DNA from: Albidovulum sp.
GTDB lineage: Bacteria; Pseudomonadota; Alphaproteobacteria; Rhodobacterales; Rhodobacteraceae
Length of the DNA stretch: 64,000 nt
NCBI GenBank assembly: GCA_030837825.1
Contig: JAUQYB010000082.1
Coordinates: forward strand, 115,561 to 179,560
Direction: 5' to 3'
Shown: in pieces, positions 16,849 to 25,938 of the stretch
How positions within the stretch are numbered: position 1 is the first letter of the stretch
How the letters are laid out: the number at the start of each line of letters is the position of its first letter
The notes under the pieces: generated by a model
Databases searched by the model: none
The model's input: the letters and a program-made list of their open reading frames with translations, nothing else
What the model was told of the DNA's origin: nothing
Made by a program: the position numbers and the translations under genes

Positions 16849-17183
16849 CGAAAAACCTCCCTGCCATGACCGTCCGGGCTTGACTTGTCCACCTGTAACG
16901 GTCTCGTGACAAAATCGTGACGATTCTCCCAATGGTATCAGATGTTTGCTCGCAATCACAAAAAGTATTTCATGATTTCAATGCCTTGCCGATCTGCCTA
17001 AAAATTGGGCGATCCGGCGAAGCCAGCCGAAAACAAGGAGAATTTCGGGACGCCGGAGTGTTTTCGACAGAGTTATCCACATTTTCCGTGGACAGGTTTC
17101 CGCTTGCGCCCGGGCCAGTATGATTGCAGCCGGGGCAGGAATCGCCGGCCGTCGCGGGGGCCGGTCCGAAGGGGCATGTTGAG
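16849..17183. other. AT-rich intergenic region with DnaA box
   Basis: 335 bp without a convincing gene, clearly richer in A/T than its surroundings, especially 16900-17060. It holds a perfect DnaA box TTATCCACA at 17073-17081, a weaker TTGTCCACC at 16885-16893, one GANTC site near 16921 and a TTGACT element at 16880. A 68-codon frame at 16917-17123 has no family features and is not called. The region may hold the uvrC promoter, a DnaA-controlled promoter or, less likely, part of an origin. Confidence 0.5.
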
Positions 17184-19049
17184 ATGGTCGAGGTGACGTC
17201 AGGGAAGCTTTCAGGGCACAGCCTGATCCAGTCCTACCTGAAGGCCTTGACCGCGCAACCGGGCGTCTACCGGATGCTCGATGCCGAGGGCCGGGTGCTC
17301 TACGTCGGCAAGGCGCGCAACCTCAGGGCGCGCGTCTCGAACTACGCCCGCCCCGCGGGCCATTCGGCGCGGATCGCCCGGATGATCCATGCGACCCACG
17401 CGATGATGTTCCTGACAACACGGACGGAGACCGAGGCGCTGCTTCTGGAACAGAACCTGATCAAGCAGCTCAAGCCCTACTTCAACGTGCTGCTGCGCGA
17501 CGACAAGTCCTTTCCCAACATCCTGGTGGCCAAGGACCACCCCTTCCCGCAGATCAAGAAGCACCGCGGCGCGAAGAAGGAAAAGGGCGACTACTATGGC
17601 CCCTTCGCCAGTGCCGGGGCGGTGAACCGCACGCTGAACCAGTTGCAGAAAGTCTTTCTGCTGCGCAACTGTTCGGACGCGATGTTCGCCAGCCGCACGC
17701 GACCCTGCCTGCTCTACCAGATCAAGCGGTGCAGCGCGCCCTGCGTGGGCCATGTCGGCGAAGCCGAGTACCGCGCGCTGGTCGCCGATGCGGAGCGCTT
17801 CCTGCAAGGCAAGTCGACGCAGGTGCAGGCGAAGCTGGCCGAGGATATGGCGGCGGCTTCCGAGGCGATGGAATTCGAGCGCGCCGCCGCGCTGCGCGAT
17901 CGCATCAAGGCGCTGACGCAGGTGCAGTCGGCCCAGGGCATCAATCCGCGCGGCGTGGCCGAAGCGGATGTCGTCGCGCTGCACATGGAGGGGGGGCAGG
18001 CCTGCGTGCAGGTCTTCTTCATTCGGGCCAACCAGAGCTGGGGGAACCGCGACTTCTACCCCAAGACCGGGGCAGGCGCCGAGGCGGCCGAGGTGCTGGA
18101 GGCGTTCCTCGGCCAGTTCTACGCCGACAAGGCGCCGTCGCGGCTGATCCTTCTCAGCCATCCGATCGAGGACGCCGACCTGATGACCGAGCTTCTGTCG
18201 GATCGCGCCGGCCGCAGGGTGGAGATCGCCGTGCCGCAGCGGGGCGAGAAGGCCGAGCTTGTCGAGAACGCCGCCCGCAACGCCCGCGAAAGTCTCGCCC
18301 GGAAGATGAGCGAGAGCGCGGCGCAGTCGAAGCTCCTGGAAGGGCTGGCGGAGGCCTTCGACCTCGACGCCCCGCCGCGGCGGATCGAGGTCTACGACAA
18401 CTCCCATATCATGGGCACCGACGCGGTGGGGGGCATGATCGTCGCCGGGCTCGAGGGCTTCGTCAAAAGCCAGTATCGCAAGTTCAACATCCAGGGCACC
18501 GACCTCGCGCCCGGCGACGATTTCGGCATGATGAAAGAGGTTCTGACCCGCCGCTTCCAGCGCCTTCTGAAGGAAGATCCGGACCGCGAAAGCGAAGCCT
18601 GGCCCGACCTTCTGCTGATCGACGGCGGCGCCGGACAGGTGTCGGCCGTCCGCGGGATCATGGAGGACATGGGCGTCGAGGACATTCCGGTGATCGGCGT
18701 CGCCAAGGGGATCGACCGGGACGCGGGCAAGGAGGAGTTCCACCGCCCCGGCAAGCCGCCCTTCGCGCTTGCGCACAACGCGCCCGTCCTCTACTTCGTC
18801 CAGCGCCTGCGCGACGAGGCGCACCGCTGGGCCATCGGCGCCCACCGGGCGAAGCGCGCCAAGGCCGTCGGCGCCACGCCGCTCGACGAGGTGCCGGGCA
18901 TCGGCGCCGCCCGCAAGCGCGCCCTGCTGGCGCACTTCGGCTCCGCCAAGGCCGTCTCGCGCGCGGGGCTGGAGGATCTGAAGGCCGTCGCCGGAATCTC
19001 CGAGACGATGGCGCAGACCGTCTACGATTTCTTCCACACCAGCGGCTGA
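17184..19049 (+). CDS. uvrC: excinuclease ABC subunit C
   Basis: The nucleotide-excision-repair nuclease that makes the dual incision in the UvrB-DNA complex. It has 621 residues. In order: GIY-YIG nuclease domain (GVY at 27-29, [13 protein letters not shown] at 39-51), a Cys-rich linker ([17 protein letters not shown]), a UVR motif for UvrB contact (about 215-250), the RNase H-like UvrC domain with [11 protein letters not shown] and LLIDGG, and C-terminal helix-hairpin-helix DNA-binding elements ([17 protein letters not shown]). The start is uncertain; frames from 17124 also exist, but 17184 best fits the family. Confidence 0.97.
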   Translation: MVEVTSGKLSGHSLIQSYLKALTAQPGVYRMLDAEGRVLYVGKARNLRARVSNYARPAGHSARIARMIHATHAMMFLTTRTETEALLLEQNLIKQLKPYFNVLLRDDKSFPNILVAKDHPFPQIKKHRGAKKEKGDYYGPFASAGAVNRTLNQLQKVFLLRNCSDAMFASRTRPCLLYQIKRCSAPCVGHVGEAEYRALVADAERFLQGKSTQVQAKLAEDMAAASEAMEFERAAALRDRIKALTQVQSAQGINPRGVAEADVVALHMEGGQACVQVFFIRANQSWGNRDFYPKTGAGAEAAEVLEAFLGQFYADKAPSRLILLSHPIEDADLMTELLSDRAGRRVEIAVPQRGEKAELVENAARNARESLARKMSESAAQSKLLEGLAEAFDLDAPPRRIEVYDNSHIMGTDAVGGMIVAGLEGFVKSQYRKFNIQGTDLAPGDDFGMMKEVLTRRFQRLLKEDPDRESEAWPDLLLIDGGAGQVSAVRGIMEDMGVEDIPVIGVAKGIDRDAGKEEFHRPGKPPFALAHNAPVLYFVQRLRDEAHRWAIGAHRAKRAKAVGATPLDEVPGIGAARKRALLAHFGSAKAVSRAGLEDLKAVAGISETMAQTVYDFFHTSG

Positions 19050-19076
19050 GCCGCCGCCGCATCGACAGGGAAAGCC

Positions 19077-20189
19077 ATGCCGAACCCCGAACCCCCCTCG
19101 CCCGCCGAGCTTCTGCACCTGCGGGGCAGGACGCTGGAGAAGGGCGAGCCGATCGCCCTGCCGCTGACGCTCGCCTCGATGTATCACCTGCCCGGCGATC
19201 CGGCGGGGTTTCCGGGCTACGGAAGGTCCGACAACCCGACATGGGAGGCGGCCGAAAAGGCGCTCGGCCATCTGGAGGCGGCGGAGGCGGTGCTCTTCCC
19301 CTCCGGCATGGCCGCTGTCGCCGCGCCGCTCTTCGCGCTTCTGGCCGCGGGCGACCGGGTGCTGCTGCCTTCGGACGGCTACTACACGACCCGGCTTCTG
19401 GCCGACCGCGTCCTTGCCAGGCTGGGCGTGACGTTCGACCTTCGGCCGACCGCCGGTTTCGCCGAGGGAGGATTCGCGGGCTACCGGCTGGTGTTCGTCG
19501 AATCGCCCTCGAACCCCGGGCTCGACCTGTGCGACATCGCCGATGTCGCGGCCGGGGTCCGCGCGGCGGGCGGTCTGACCGTCGTCGACAACACCACGAT
19601 GACGCCCTTCGGCCAGCGCCCGCTGGACCTCGGCGCCGACATCGTCGTGGCCTCCGACACCAAGGCGCCGGGCGGACATTCCGACATCCTGATGGGCCAT
19701 GTCGCCAGCCGCGACCCCGCGCTGGTGGCCGCGATCCGGGAGTGGCGGAAGCTCTCCGGCTCGATCCCCGGCCCGTTCGAGGCCTGGCTGCTGCACCGCA
19801 GCCTCGAGACGCTGGAGCTGCGCCTCGACCGGATGTGCCGGACCGCCGGCATCGTCGCCGAACGGCTGGCGACGCATCCGGCCGTCCGGGCGATCCGCTA
19901 CCCCGGTCTGCCCAAGGACCACGCCCACAATCTTGCCACGCGGCAGATGCTGCGGCCGGGGTTCCTGATCGGGCTCACACTCGCCTCGGGCGCCGCGGCC
20001 GATGCCTTCATCGCCGCCTGCCGGTTCCTCAGGCCCGCCACCTCCTTCGGCGGCGTGCACACATCGGCCGAAAGGCGCGACCGCTGGGGCGATGCCGTGG
20101 CGCCGGGCTTCGTCCGGCTCGCCATCGGCTGCGAACCGGCCGAGGAGCTCTGGGCCGCGCTCGAAGCCGCGCTTTCGGCCGGCGGCTGA
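19077..20189 (+). CDS. Cys/Met metabolism PLP-dependent enzyme (cystathionine gamma-lyase-like)
   Basis: A 370-residue fold-type I PLP enzyme of the cystathionine gamma-synthase/lyase family. The PLP Lys is about K196 in SDTKAPGGHSD, which differs from the common SATKYxxGHSD, and the phosphate-binding stretch is FPSGMAAVAAPLF. The C-terminal SFGGVHTSAERR is typical. It probably eliminates sulfur from cystathionine or a related thioether; the precise reaction is uncertain given the altered Lys context. AGGGAAA upstream supports the start. Confidence 0.87.
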   Translation: MPNPEPPSPAELLHLRGRTLEKGEPIALPLTLASMYHLPGDPAGFPGYGRSDNPTWEAAEKALGHLEAAEAVLFPSGMAAVAAPLFALLAAGDRVLLPSDGYYTTRLLADRVLARLGVTFDLRPTAGFAEGGFAGYRLVFVESPSNPGLDLCDIADVAAGVRAAGGLTVVDNTTMTPFGQRPLDLGADIVVASDTKAPGGHSDILMGHVASRDPALVAAIREWRKLSGSIPGPFEAWLLHRSLETLELRLDRMCRTAGIVAERLATHPAVRAIRYPGLPKDHAHNLATRQMLRPGFLIGLTLASGAAADAFIAACRFLRPATSFGGVHTSAERRDRWGDAVAPGFVRLAIGCEPAEELWAALEAALSAGG

Positions 20190-20242
20190 AGGCCCACCCG
20201 CCGCCCCTTCCAGTCGCCATCGCCAAGGGATAGGGTGCCGGC

Positions 20243-20908
20243 ATGACCTGGACGATCCCGAACATCCTGACGGTGCTCCGTCTGCTCGCCGCGCCCGGCG
20301 TCGCGGTTATGTTCCTTTATTTCCACCGCCCCTGGGCCGACTGGTTCGCGCTTGTGCTCTTCGTCTCCGCCGCCATCACCGACTACTTCGACGGCTATCT
20401 GGCGCGGCTGTGGAAGCAGGAATCGAAGTTCGGCGCGATGCTCGACCCGATCGCCGACAAGGCGATGGTGGTCATCGCCATCATGGTGCTGACGGGATAT
20501 TCGGGAATGAACCCCTGGTTGATCCTGCCCGCGACCGTGATCCTCTTCCGCGAGGTCTTCGTCTCCGGCCTCAGGGAATATCTCGGCGCGCGTGCCGGCA
20601 CGCTGAAGGTCACGAAGCTTGCGAAGTGGAAGACCACGGCGCAGATGATCGCCATCGCCGTCCTCTTCCTCGGCACCGGGCTCGAGCATCTCGAGGGCAT
20701 CGCCCGGCGCGGGATGACGCCCGAGCAATACGCCGAGCTTGTCACCGCCGGCCTCGCCGATCCGATCCGGTCCTGCGGCGTCAGAGGCTGTTCCTCTTAC
20801 GCGACTTTCGTCGGCCTCGGCTTGATCTGGATCGCGGCGGTGCTCACATTCGTCACGGGCTGGGAATATTTCCGCAAGGCCCTTCCCTTCCTGAGGGACG
20901 AGCAATGA
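20243..20908 (+). CDS. pgsA: CDP-diacylglycerol-glycerol-3-phosphate 3-phosphatidyltransferase
   Basis: An inner-membrane enzyme that makes phosphatidylglycerol phosphate, the committed step to PG and cardiolipin. It has 221 residues, several transmembrane helices and a perfect CDP-alcohol phosphotransferase motif: D47-D50-G51-A54-R55, then G64, D68 and D72. A somewhat unusual insert with several charged residues (about 155-190) precedes the last helices. It overlaps moaD by 4 bp. Confidence 0.95.
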   Translation: MTWTIPNILTVLRLLAAPGVAVMFLYFHRPWADWFALVLFVSAAITDYFDGYLARLWKQESKFGAMLDPIADKAMVVIAIMVLTGYSGMNPWLILPATVILFREVFVSGLREYLGARAGTLKVTKLAKWKTTAQMIAIAVLFLGTGLEHLEGIARRGMTPEQYAELVTAGLADPIRSCGVRGCSSYATFVGLGLIWIAAVLTFVTGWEYFRKALPFLRDEQ

Positions 20909-21153
20909 TCGACGTTCTCTATTTCGCCTGGGTGCGCGAGCGCATCGGCCTGCCGCGGGAGAAGGTGGAGACCGGCGCCGCCACCGTGGCCGATCTCGTC
21001 GAGGAGCTGAAGGCGCGCGAGGACCGCTATGCCGCCGCCTTCGCCGACACCCGCAGCCTGCGGGTGGCACTGGACCAGGAGCTTTCCGATTTCTCCGCGC
21101 CCTTGGCCGGCGTGCGCGAGGTCGCGTTCTTTCCGCCGATGACCGGGGGCTAG
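20905..21153 (+). CDS. moaD: molybdopterin synthase sulfur carrier subunit
   Basis: An 82-residue ubiquitin-fold protein that carries the thiocarboxylate sulfur to cyclic pyranopterin in molybdenum-cofactor synthesis. It ends in the required Gly-Gly (PPMTGG) and has the family N-terminus IDVLYFAWVRERIG. The ATG overlaps the pgsA stop (ATGA). moaE follows after 3 bp. Confidence 0.93.
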   Translation: MIDVLYFAWVRERIGLPREKVETGAATVADLVEELKAREDRYAAAFADTRSLRVALDQELSDFSAPLAGVREVAFFPPMTGG

Positions 21154-21156
21154 GGG

Positions 21157-21606
21157 ATGTCGGTGCGCATCCAGGCCCGGCCCTTCGACTACGGCGCGGA
21201 GTGCGAGGGCTTTGCACGGGGCACCTGCGGCGGGCGCGGCGTGGGCGCGGTGGTCAGCTTCCTCGGCGTCGTGCGCGACGACAGCGGCCGGATGGCGCGG
21301 ATGGAGATCGAGCACTATCCCGGCATGACCGAACGGGCGATCGCCGCCATCGCCGAAGAGGCGCGGGCGCGCTGGAGCCTCGCCGACGTGCTGGTGATCC
21401 ACCGCCACGGCCCGCTGGCCCCCGGAGAGGCGATCATGATGGTCGCCACCGCCGCACGCCACCGCACCGCAGCCTTCGAGGCGGCGGAGTTCCTGATGGA
21501 CTACCTGAAGTCCCGCGCGCCGTTCTGGAAGAAGGAATTCGGCCCCGACGGCGCCGGCTGGGTCGCGGCGAAGGACGAGGACGAGGACGCGCTGGCGCGG
21601 TGGTAG
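21157..21606 (+). CDS. moaE: molybdopterin synthase catalytic subunit
   Basis: A 149-residue partner of MoaD that inserts two sulfurs into cyclic pyranopterin. The family pattern GAVVSFLGVVRDD, the MEIEHYPGM segment and the catalytic Lys region DYLKSRAPFWKKE are present. The C-terminus is acidic (KDEDEDALARW). It is the last gene of the uvrC-to-moaE run and converges on the cytochrome gene. Confidence 0.95.
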   Translation: MSVRIQARPFDYGAECEGFARGTCGGRGVGAVVSFLGVVRDDSGRMARMEIEHYPGMTERAIAAIAEEARARWSLADVLVIHRHGPLAPGEAIMMVATAARHRTAAFEAAEFLMDYLKSRAPFWKKEFGPDGAGWVAAKDEDEDALARW

Positions 21607-21612
21607 GGTCGC

Positions 21613-21637
21613 GCCGTCCGGGACGGCCCTTCGGGCC
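21613..21637. terminator. paired hairpins between convergent moaE and cytochrome genes
   Basis: GCCGTCC-G-GGACGGC (21613-21627) followed by an overlapping GGCCC-TTC-GGGCC type stem (21625-21637) in a 31-bp gap between convergent stops. No T-run; could act in both directions. Confidence 0.45.
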
Positions 21638-22072
21638 TCAGTTGATACCGTTGGCGCGTTGCAGTTCCCGCACATAGGCAAGCATGTCCGCGACATCGGC
21701 CGGCGTCACCGCGGGCTGCGGCGGCATGTCGCCGAAATCCCAGTGATGGGCCGGGGCGCCCTGCTGCGCCGCCCGCAGAAAGGCCGTGTCGGCGTGGTGC
21801 GAGGATTCGTAGATCGGGTGGACCAGCGGCGGGCCATAGCCCCTCCGCCCGCTGGCGGCCTCGCCGTGGCAGGTGGCGCAGGTCGCGTCGAAGACCCGCC
21901 TGCCGGCCTCGGCGCGGGCCGAAAGCGTGGCGGGCAGGGTGACCGCGACGATCGGGTCGCCCTTGGCGGGATGGGAGGAGCCGTCGGCAGGGGCCTGCCC
22001 CTGCGTCAGAAGGGAAAGCGTGCCGAGGCCGATGGCCGCGACACCGAGGAAGGCGATGAGTTTTCTTTTCAT
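21638..22072 (-). CDS. exported class I c-type cytochrome
   Basis: A 144-residue periplasmic or membrane-anchored mono-haem cytochrome. The N-terminal hydrophobic segment (residues 4-22) acts as a signal or anchor. The haem-binding motif is CATCH (C65, C68, H69), and the axial Met is probably in DMPPQPAVTP. Sequence GRRVFDATCATCHGE is typical of small cytochrome c electron carriers. The ATG at 22072 is chosen because it starts the signal sequence. Upstream on the same strand is a Cys/His-rich exported protein. Confidence 0.92.
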   Translation of the reverse strand: MKRKLIAFLGVAAIGLGTLSLLTQGQAPADGSSHPAKGDPIVAVTLPATLSARAEAGRRVFDATCATCHGEAASGRRGYGPPLVHPIYESSHHADTAFLRAAQQGAPAHHWDFGDMPPQPAVTPADVADMLAYVRELQRANGIN

Positions 22073-22162
22073 GATCCGGTTGCCATGTCTTGCCGCCAAA
22101 GCGCGGCGGCCTTGCACATCAGGGTGACGGCAGCGCTGCCCGCTGCCCTTCGCGGTGCAGGC

Positions 22163-22471
22163 TCAGGCGCGCGGCGGCCGGTCCCCCGGCGAGGGTTCGG
22201 CGGGCAGCGCGGGATCGCCGCGATGGCGGCCGAAGGACAGCGGCCGGGCTGCGCCCCTCGCGGCCGCTTCGGCCGGGGCGGGAAGGCTGGCGACGATGCA
22301 GAGGCCGGGATGCGGGCAGGGCGCGGCCATGTCCGTGCCGCCGTGTTGGGCGTGGGGCGTGCAATCCGCACACTCATGGGCCGCCGCGACCCTGTGGGCG
22401 GCAGTCGCCGATGGCGCCCCGACAAGGGCGACGAGGAGCCCGATCAGCGCGAGGATCAGCGACAGTCGCAT
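22163..22471 (-). CDS. small exported Cys/His-rich protein
   Basis: A 102-residue protein with a Sec-type signal peptide (RLSLILALIGLLVALVGAPS). The mature N-terminal half is rich in potential metal ligands (HECADCTPHAQHGG, CPHPGLC), and the rest is low-complexity Ala/Pro/Arg. This looks like small copper-handling proteins such as CopL/DUF2946-type, but the match is weak and the family is not certain. It precedes the cytochrome gene by 90 bp on the same strand, which is compatible with delivery of metal to an exported redox protein. Confidence 0.6.
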   Translation of the reverse strand: MRLSLILALIGLLVALVGAPSATAAHRVAAAHECADCTPHAQHGGTDMAAPCPHPGLCIVASLPAPAEAAARGAARPLSFGRHRGDPALPAEPSPGDRPPRA

Positions 22472-22552
22472 CGGGTTCCCTTCGCAGCCCGGGAAGGATC
22501 GGCGGTTCGGACGGGCGTCAACCGGCGCCGGTGCCGCGCCGGGCGAACCCGC

Positions 22553-22879
22553 TCAGCCTGCATGCATCCGCTCGATATAGGCGCGCAGGTCCTCGGCTTC
22601 GGCCCTCGCATCGCGCAGGCCATCCATCGCCGCGCGCAGTTCCGCCTGGGTCTGGTTGAGCCGGTTCGTCAACTCCGACTCGCGGTTCTCCAGAAAGCTG
22701 ATCGCCGCATCGCGGGTCTCCTCGGCCTCGTGCAGGTCACGCGCCATCTTTTCGAGGTCGTCCATCTCTGCCTTCGTCACCCGGCTCAGCCGGTGGACGA
22801 ACCAGCAGGCGAACCAGCCCAGCCCGAAGGCCACGAAGAGGATGATCGCCGTGGCGATGATGAGTTCGGTTCTGTTCAT
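22553..22879 (-). CDS. single-span membrane protein with coiled coil
   Basis: A 108-residue protein with one N-terminal transmembrane helix (IIATAIILFVAFGLGWFACW, about 7-26) and a long charged coiled coil (about 38-100) with heptad-like Leu/Ala spacing. No enzymatic motif is seen. It may act as a membrane-anchored structural protein. It is 51 bp upstream of the OmpA-like gene stop and in the same orientation, so downstream of that gene in transcription. Confidence 0.72.
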   Translation of the reverse strand: MNRTELIIATAIILFVAFGLGWFACWFVHRLSRVTKAEMDDLEKMARDLHEAEETRDAAISFLENRESELTNRLNQTQAELRAAMDGLRDARAEAEDLRAYIERMHAG

Positions 22880-22930
22880 GGCCCTGCTCTGGATGCTTCC
22901 TTCGTGCCGGTCAACCCCGCCCGGGCGGCA

Positions 22931-24895
22931 CTACCGTTCCGGGCGCGGCTTGGGCTTGGGCGTCTCGTCGTCCGGCGCATTGACGACGACGGGTGCGTCC
23001 TCGGCCTCGCCTTCAGCCGTGGCCGCCACCGCCACCGGCTTGACCAGCCGGAATTCGATCCGCCGGTTCGCCTCGCGCCCGGCTTCGGTTTCGTTGTCGC
23101 CGATGGGCACGGTCTCGCCATAGCCCCGGGCACTCAGCTTGCCGGTCAGCACCCGCCGCTCCATCAGCGCGGCGATCACCGCCTCCGCCCGCGTCTGGCT
23201 CAGCTCGAGGTTCATCTCCTCGCGGCCCTGGGCATCGGTGTGGCCCCCCACTTCCATCGCGAAGTCGGAGCACTGCTTCATCTTCTCGGCGATCCTGTCG
23301 AGCGTCGCGGACGCGTCGCGGGCGATCTGGGCCGAGCCCGGCTCGAAGTTGATCTTGTGCTCGCCCAGCAGGTCATTGATCCCGGCCACGCAGTCCTCGT
23401 CCGTGGGCAGGCCGAGAAGCGGGTCGAGCCGTTCGTCGTAGCGGATGTCGAGCTTGAAGTTGAGCCCTTCGCCCAGCCGGCTCGACAGGATCCGGGCGAC
23501 ACTGTCCGAGGCGGTCGCCGATCCGGTCACCCCGGAAATCCGGATGATTTCCGGCCGCACCCGGGCGCTGCCGCTGTCAAGTTCGCCCAGCGCCTCAAGC
23601 GCGGCCAGCACGCGCATCGGCCAGCCGGCCGGCATGTCGGGCGCGAGCCGGGTTGCGGCATGGACCGAGGCCGAGCCGAAGCGGGCCCGGGCGAAGCTGT
23701 CGACGGCATCGCGCGACAATTCGTCGCCAAGCCGGCCGCGCATCTCGAGCCGCCCCCCGGATGACAGCGTGGCGACGAACTCCGGCACCACGGGCGCGTC
23801 CTGGGTCTCGACGGGCTTCGGCGTCAGCACCGCATGGAGCGAGAAGACTTCGGGCAGGTTCGATTCGAGTTCGCCGACAACGCGGTCGAACACCTCCTGC
23901 GTCACCGTGTCGGCGGCGATGAGCGAGATGTCGGCATCCGAGAAGGTGATCGACCCTGCGCCCAGTTCCTTCATCGCCGAAAGCCCCATCGTCACCGCAT
24001 CGGCCCAGGCGGGGGTGGGCACGCCAAGCCCGATGGTGCAGGCATTCTTGCGCGCGGCGCCGGCCGCTGTCGCCGCCGCGAGGATGCGGTCGCGGGCCTG
24101 GCTGCTGTCGGCCGAGCAGGCATCGAAGCGCGCACCGTTCTCGTCGATGAGAAAACGCAGCGTGAAGGGCGTGATCACCGGCCGCGGCGCCGAGATGTCA
24201 AGCGCGAGCCTGAGCCCCTTGGGCGCCTTCCGGCTGAGATCGGCTTCGATCCGGGCCTTTTCGGCGGCGCTGTCGGAAATCGCCGTGATCGCCACATGGT
24301 CGGCGAAGATCGAAACCTTGGAGCGCGGCAACGAGCCGATCGCCTTCATCCCGAACTCCAGCGCCGCCGGCCAGTTCTGCGGCACCGGATGGTCGGCGGT
24401 TTCCAGCATGTCGGTCACCTTGCCCTCGCCGGCGATCGCGGTGAGCTTCGTCACGATACCCTCGCGGTCGGTGGCGGCCGGCACCAGCCCGATGAGCGAA
24501 ACCCCGTCGCCGTTGCGCAGGATCTCGATGGTGAAATCGGGCGCCTTGAGCGCGGCCGGATCGAGCACGTCCATCGCGTCGATCACCCGGTCGGAATCGA
24601 CGACCGTCCCCGCCGCCGTCAGCGCGCGGAAGCGGTCGGCCTCGGTCGGGGCGATGCCGGCGAGCGTGATCTGCAAGCCGTCGGCCAGGACATCGGCCCA
24701 CCCCTCGTCTGCGTCCGCCAGCGCCTTTGCCACCCCCTCGGCCGACCGCCGCTCGACGAAGGATGCGGCAACGATGGCGGCAACCAGGCTGAGAAGCGCG
24801 GCCAGCACGAGAAAGCCGGGCAGGATCAGCCGGACCGGAATGGTCAGGTGCAGGCTCGGGGCCTTGGGCAGGGAAAATCGCATCGGGCGCAGCAT
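22931..24895 (-). CDS. OmpA-family protein with BON-like repeats
   Basis: A 654-residue envelope protein. It has one N-terminal membrane helix (about 22-45), a long middle part with several BON-like alpha/beta repeats (for example VSLIGLVPAATDREGIVTKL and VSIFADHVAITAISDSA), and a C-terminal OmpA peptidoglycan-binding domain (about 530-635; VGGHTDAQG, LSQTRAEAV and ANRRIEFRL). This order recalls BON/OmpA proteins such as mycobacterial ArfA. It probably links inner membrane and wall. Two ATGs are near the start (24895, 24883); the first is used. Confidence 0.85.
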   Translation of the reverse strand: MLRPMRFSLPKAPSLHLTIPVRLILPGFLVLAALLSLVAAIVAASFVERRSAEGVAKALADADEGWADVLADGLQITLAGIAPTEADRFRALTAAGTVVDSDRVIDAMDVLDPAALKAPDFTIEILRNGDGVSLIGLVPAATDREGIVTKLTAIAGEGKVTDMLETADHPVPQNWPAALEFGMKAIGSLPRSKVSIFADHVAITAISDSAAEKARIEADLSRKAPKGLRLALDISAPRPVITPFTLRFLIDENGARFDACSADSSQARDRILAAATAAGAARKNACTIGLGVPTPAWADAVTMGLSAMKELGAGSITFSDADISLIAADTVTQEVFDRVVGELESNLPEVFSLHAVLTPKPVETQDAPVVPEFVATLSSGGRLEMRGRLGDELSRDAVDSFARARFGSASVHAATRLAPDMPAGWPMRVLAALEALGELDSGSARVRPEIIRISGVTGSATASDSVARILSSRLGEGLNFKLDIRYDERLDPLLGLPTDEDCVAGINDLLGEHKINFEPGSAQIARDASATLDRIAEKMKQCSDFAMEVGGHTDAQGREEMNLELSQTRAEAVIAALMERRVLTGKLSARGYGETVPIGDNETEAGREANRRIEFRLVKPVAVAATAEGEAEDAPVVVNAPDDETPKPKPRPER

Positions 24896-24948
24896 GCCTT
24901 GGCAGTGGCAGACCCGTCTTCCTTACGGGCGGGCGCAGACCGGATCAA

Positions 24949-25926
24949 TCAGAGGAAGGCCGCGACGGCAAGAAACAGCGCAGCCAGAAGGCCGGTGTCG
25001 CGGTTGGTGCGGAAAAGCCTCAGGCAGGTCTCCGGATCGTCGATGTCGATCCGGTTCATCTGCCACAGAAGATGCCAGCCCATCGCCCAGGGCGCGACGA
25101 GGGCGGCACCCAGCTTGACCGGCCCCGCCGCCGGTAGAAGCGCCACGAGCACGGCCAGCGCCATCAGCCCGACGGTGGCCACGAGGAATCGGGCGAGCCA
25201 CTTGCCCGTGGCCGCGCCGAAGAGCCGCGCGGTGGACTTCACCCCGATCAGCACGTCGTCTTCCTTGTCCTGATGGGCGTAGATCGTGTCGTAGAACAGC
25301 GTCCAGGCGATACCCGCGGCATACAGGAGCGCGGCAGCCCAGGTGACCCGGCCCGAATGGGCGGCGTAGGCCAGCACTGCGCCCCAGTTGAAGGCCAGCC
25401 CGAGGAAGAGTTGCGGCCACCAGGTGAAGCGCTTGGCGAAGGGATAGATCGCCACGAGTCCGAGCGAGGAAACGCCCAGCGCCACGGCGAGCGGGTGGAA
25501 GGTGAGAAGCACCAGCCCCGCCAGCGCGATCTGCGCGAACATCCAGATCGCCGCCTGCCGCACCGAGACCTGGCCGGAGGGAATCGGGCGCGACCGGGTG
25601 CGCGCCACCCTGGCATCGAAATCGCGGTCGGTGATGTCGTTCCAGGTGCAGCCCGCGCCGCGCATCAGCAAGGCCCCAAGCGCGCAGCCGAGCCAGATCC
25701 AGATGTCGGCGACCCGCCAGCCGTCCTCGGCGGCGGCAAGCGCCACGCCCCACCAGCAGGGTATGAGCAGAAGCCAGGTTCCGATCGGCCGGTCGGCACG
25801 GCTGAGCCTGAGGTAGGGCCGCGCGACCGCGGGGGCGAGCCGGTCGACCCAGTTGCCGCGCACCGCGTCGGCCACGCTGCCGCCCGCGTCGCCCTCCGGC
25901 TCTGGCAAATCCTGGGGCGCGCTCAT
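24949..25926 (-). CDS. ubiA: 4-hydroxybenzoate polyprenyltransferase
   Basis: An inner-membrane enzyme of ubiquinone synthesis that attaches the polyprenyl tail to 4-hydroxybenzoate. It has 325 residues and multiple transmembrane helices. Both Asp-rich prenyl-diphosphate motifs are visible: WNDITDRDFD and YDTIYAHQDKEDD. The frame stays open far upstream, but MSAPQDLPEPEGD at 25926 is the natural start; it lies only 12 bp from the rsmE start on the other strand. Confidence 0.95.
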   Translation of the reverse strand: MSAPQDLPEPEGDAGGSVADAVRGNWVDRLAPAVARPYLRLSRADRPIGTWLLLIPCWWGVALAAAEDGWRVADIWIWLGCALGALLMRGAGCTWNDITDRDFDARVARTRSRPIPSGQVSVRQAAIWMFAQIALAGLVLLTFHPLAVALGVSSLGLVAIYPFAKRFTWWPQLFLGLAFNWGAVLAYAAHSGRVTWAAALLYAAGIAWTLFYDTIYAHQDKEDDVLIGVKSTARLFGAATGKWLARFLVATVGLMALAVLVALLPAAGPVKLGAALVAPWAMGWHLLWQMNRIDIDDPETCLRLFRTNRDTGLLAALFLAVAAFL

Positions 25927-25938
25927 AAGGTCCGGCTC

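Noticed and set aside
16917-17123. 68-codon frame in the AT-rich gap before uvrC
   Set aside because: No ribosome site, no recognisable domain, and the DnaA box lies inside it; more likely non-coding.
17211-20060. 949-codon frame antisense to uvrC and the PLP enzyme, and an 834-codon + strand frame at 17729-20233
   Set aside because: Shadow frames of genes with unmistakable domains.
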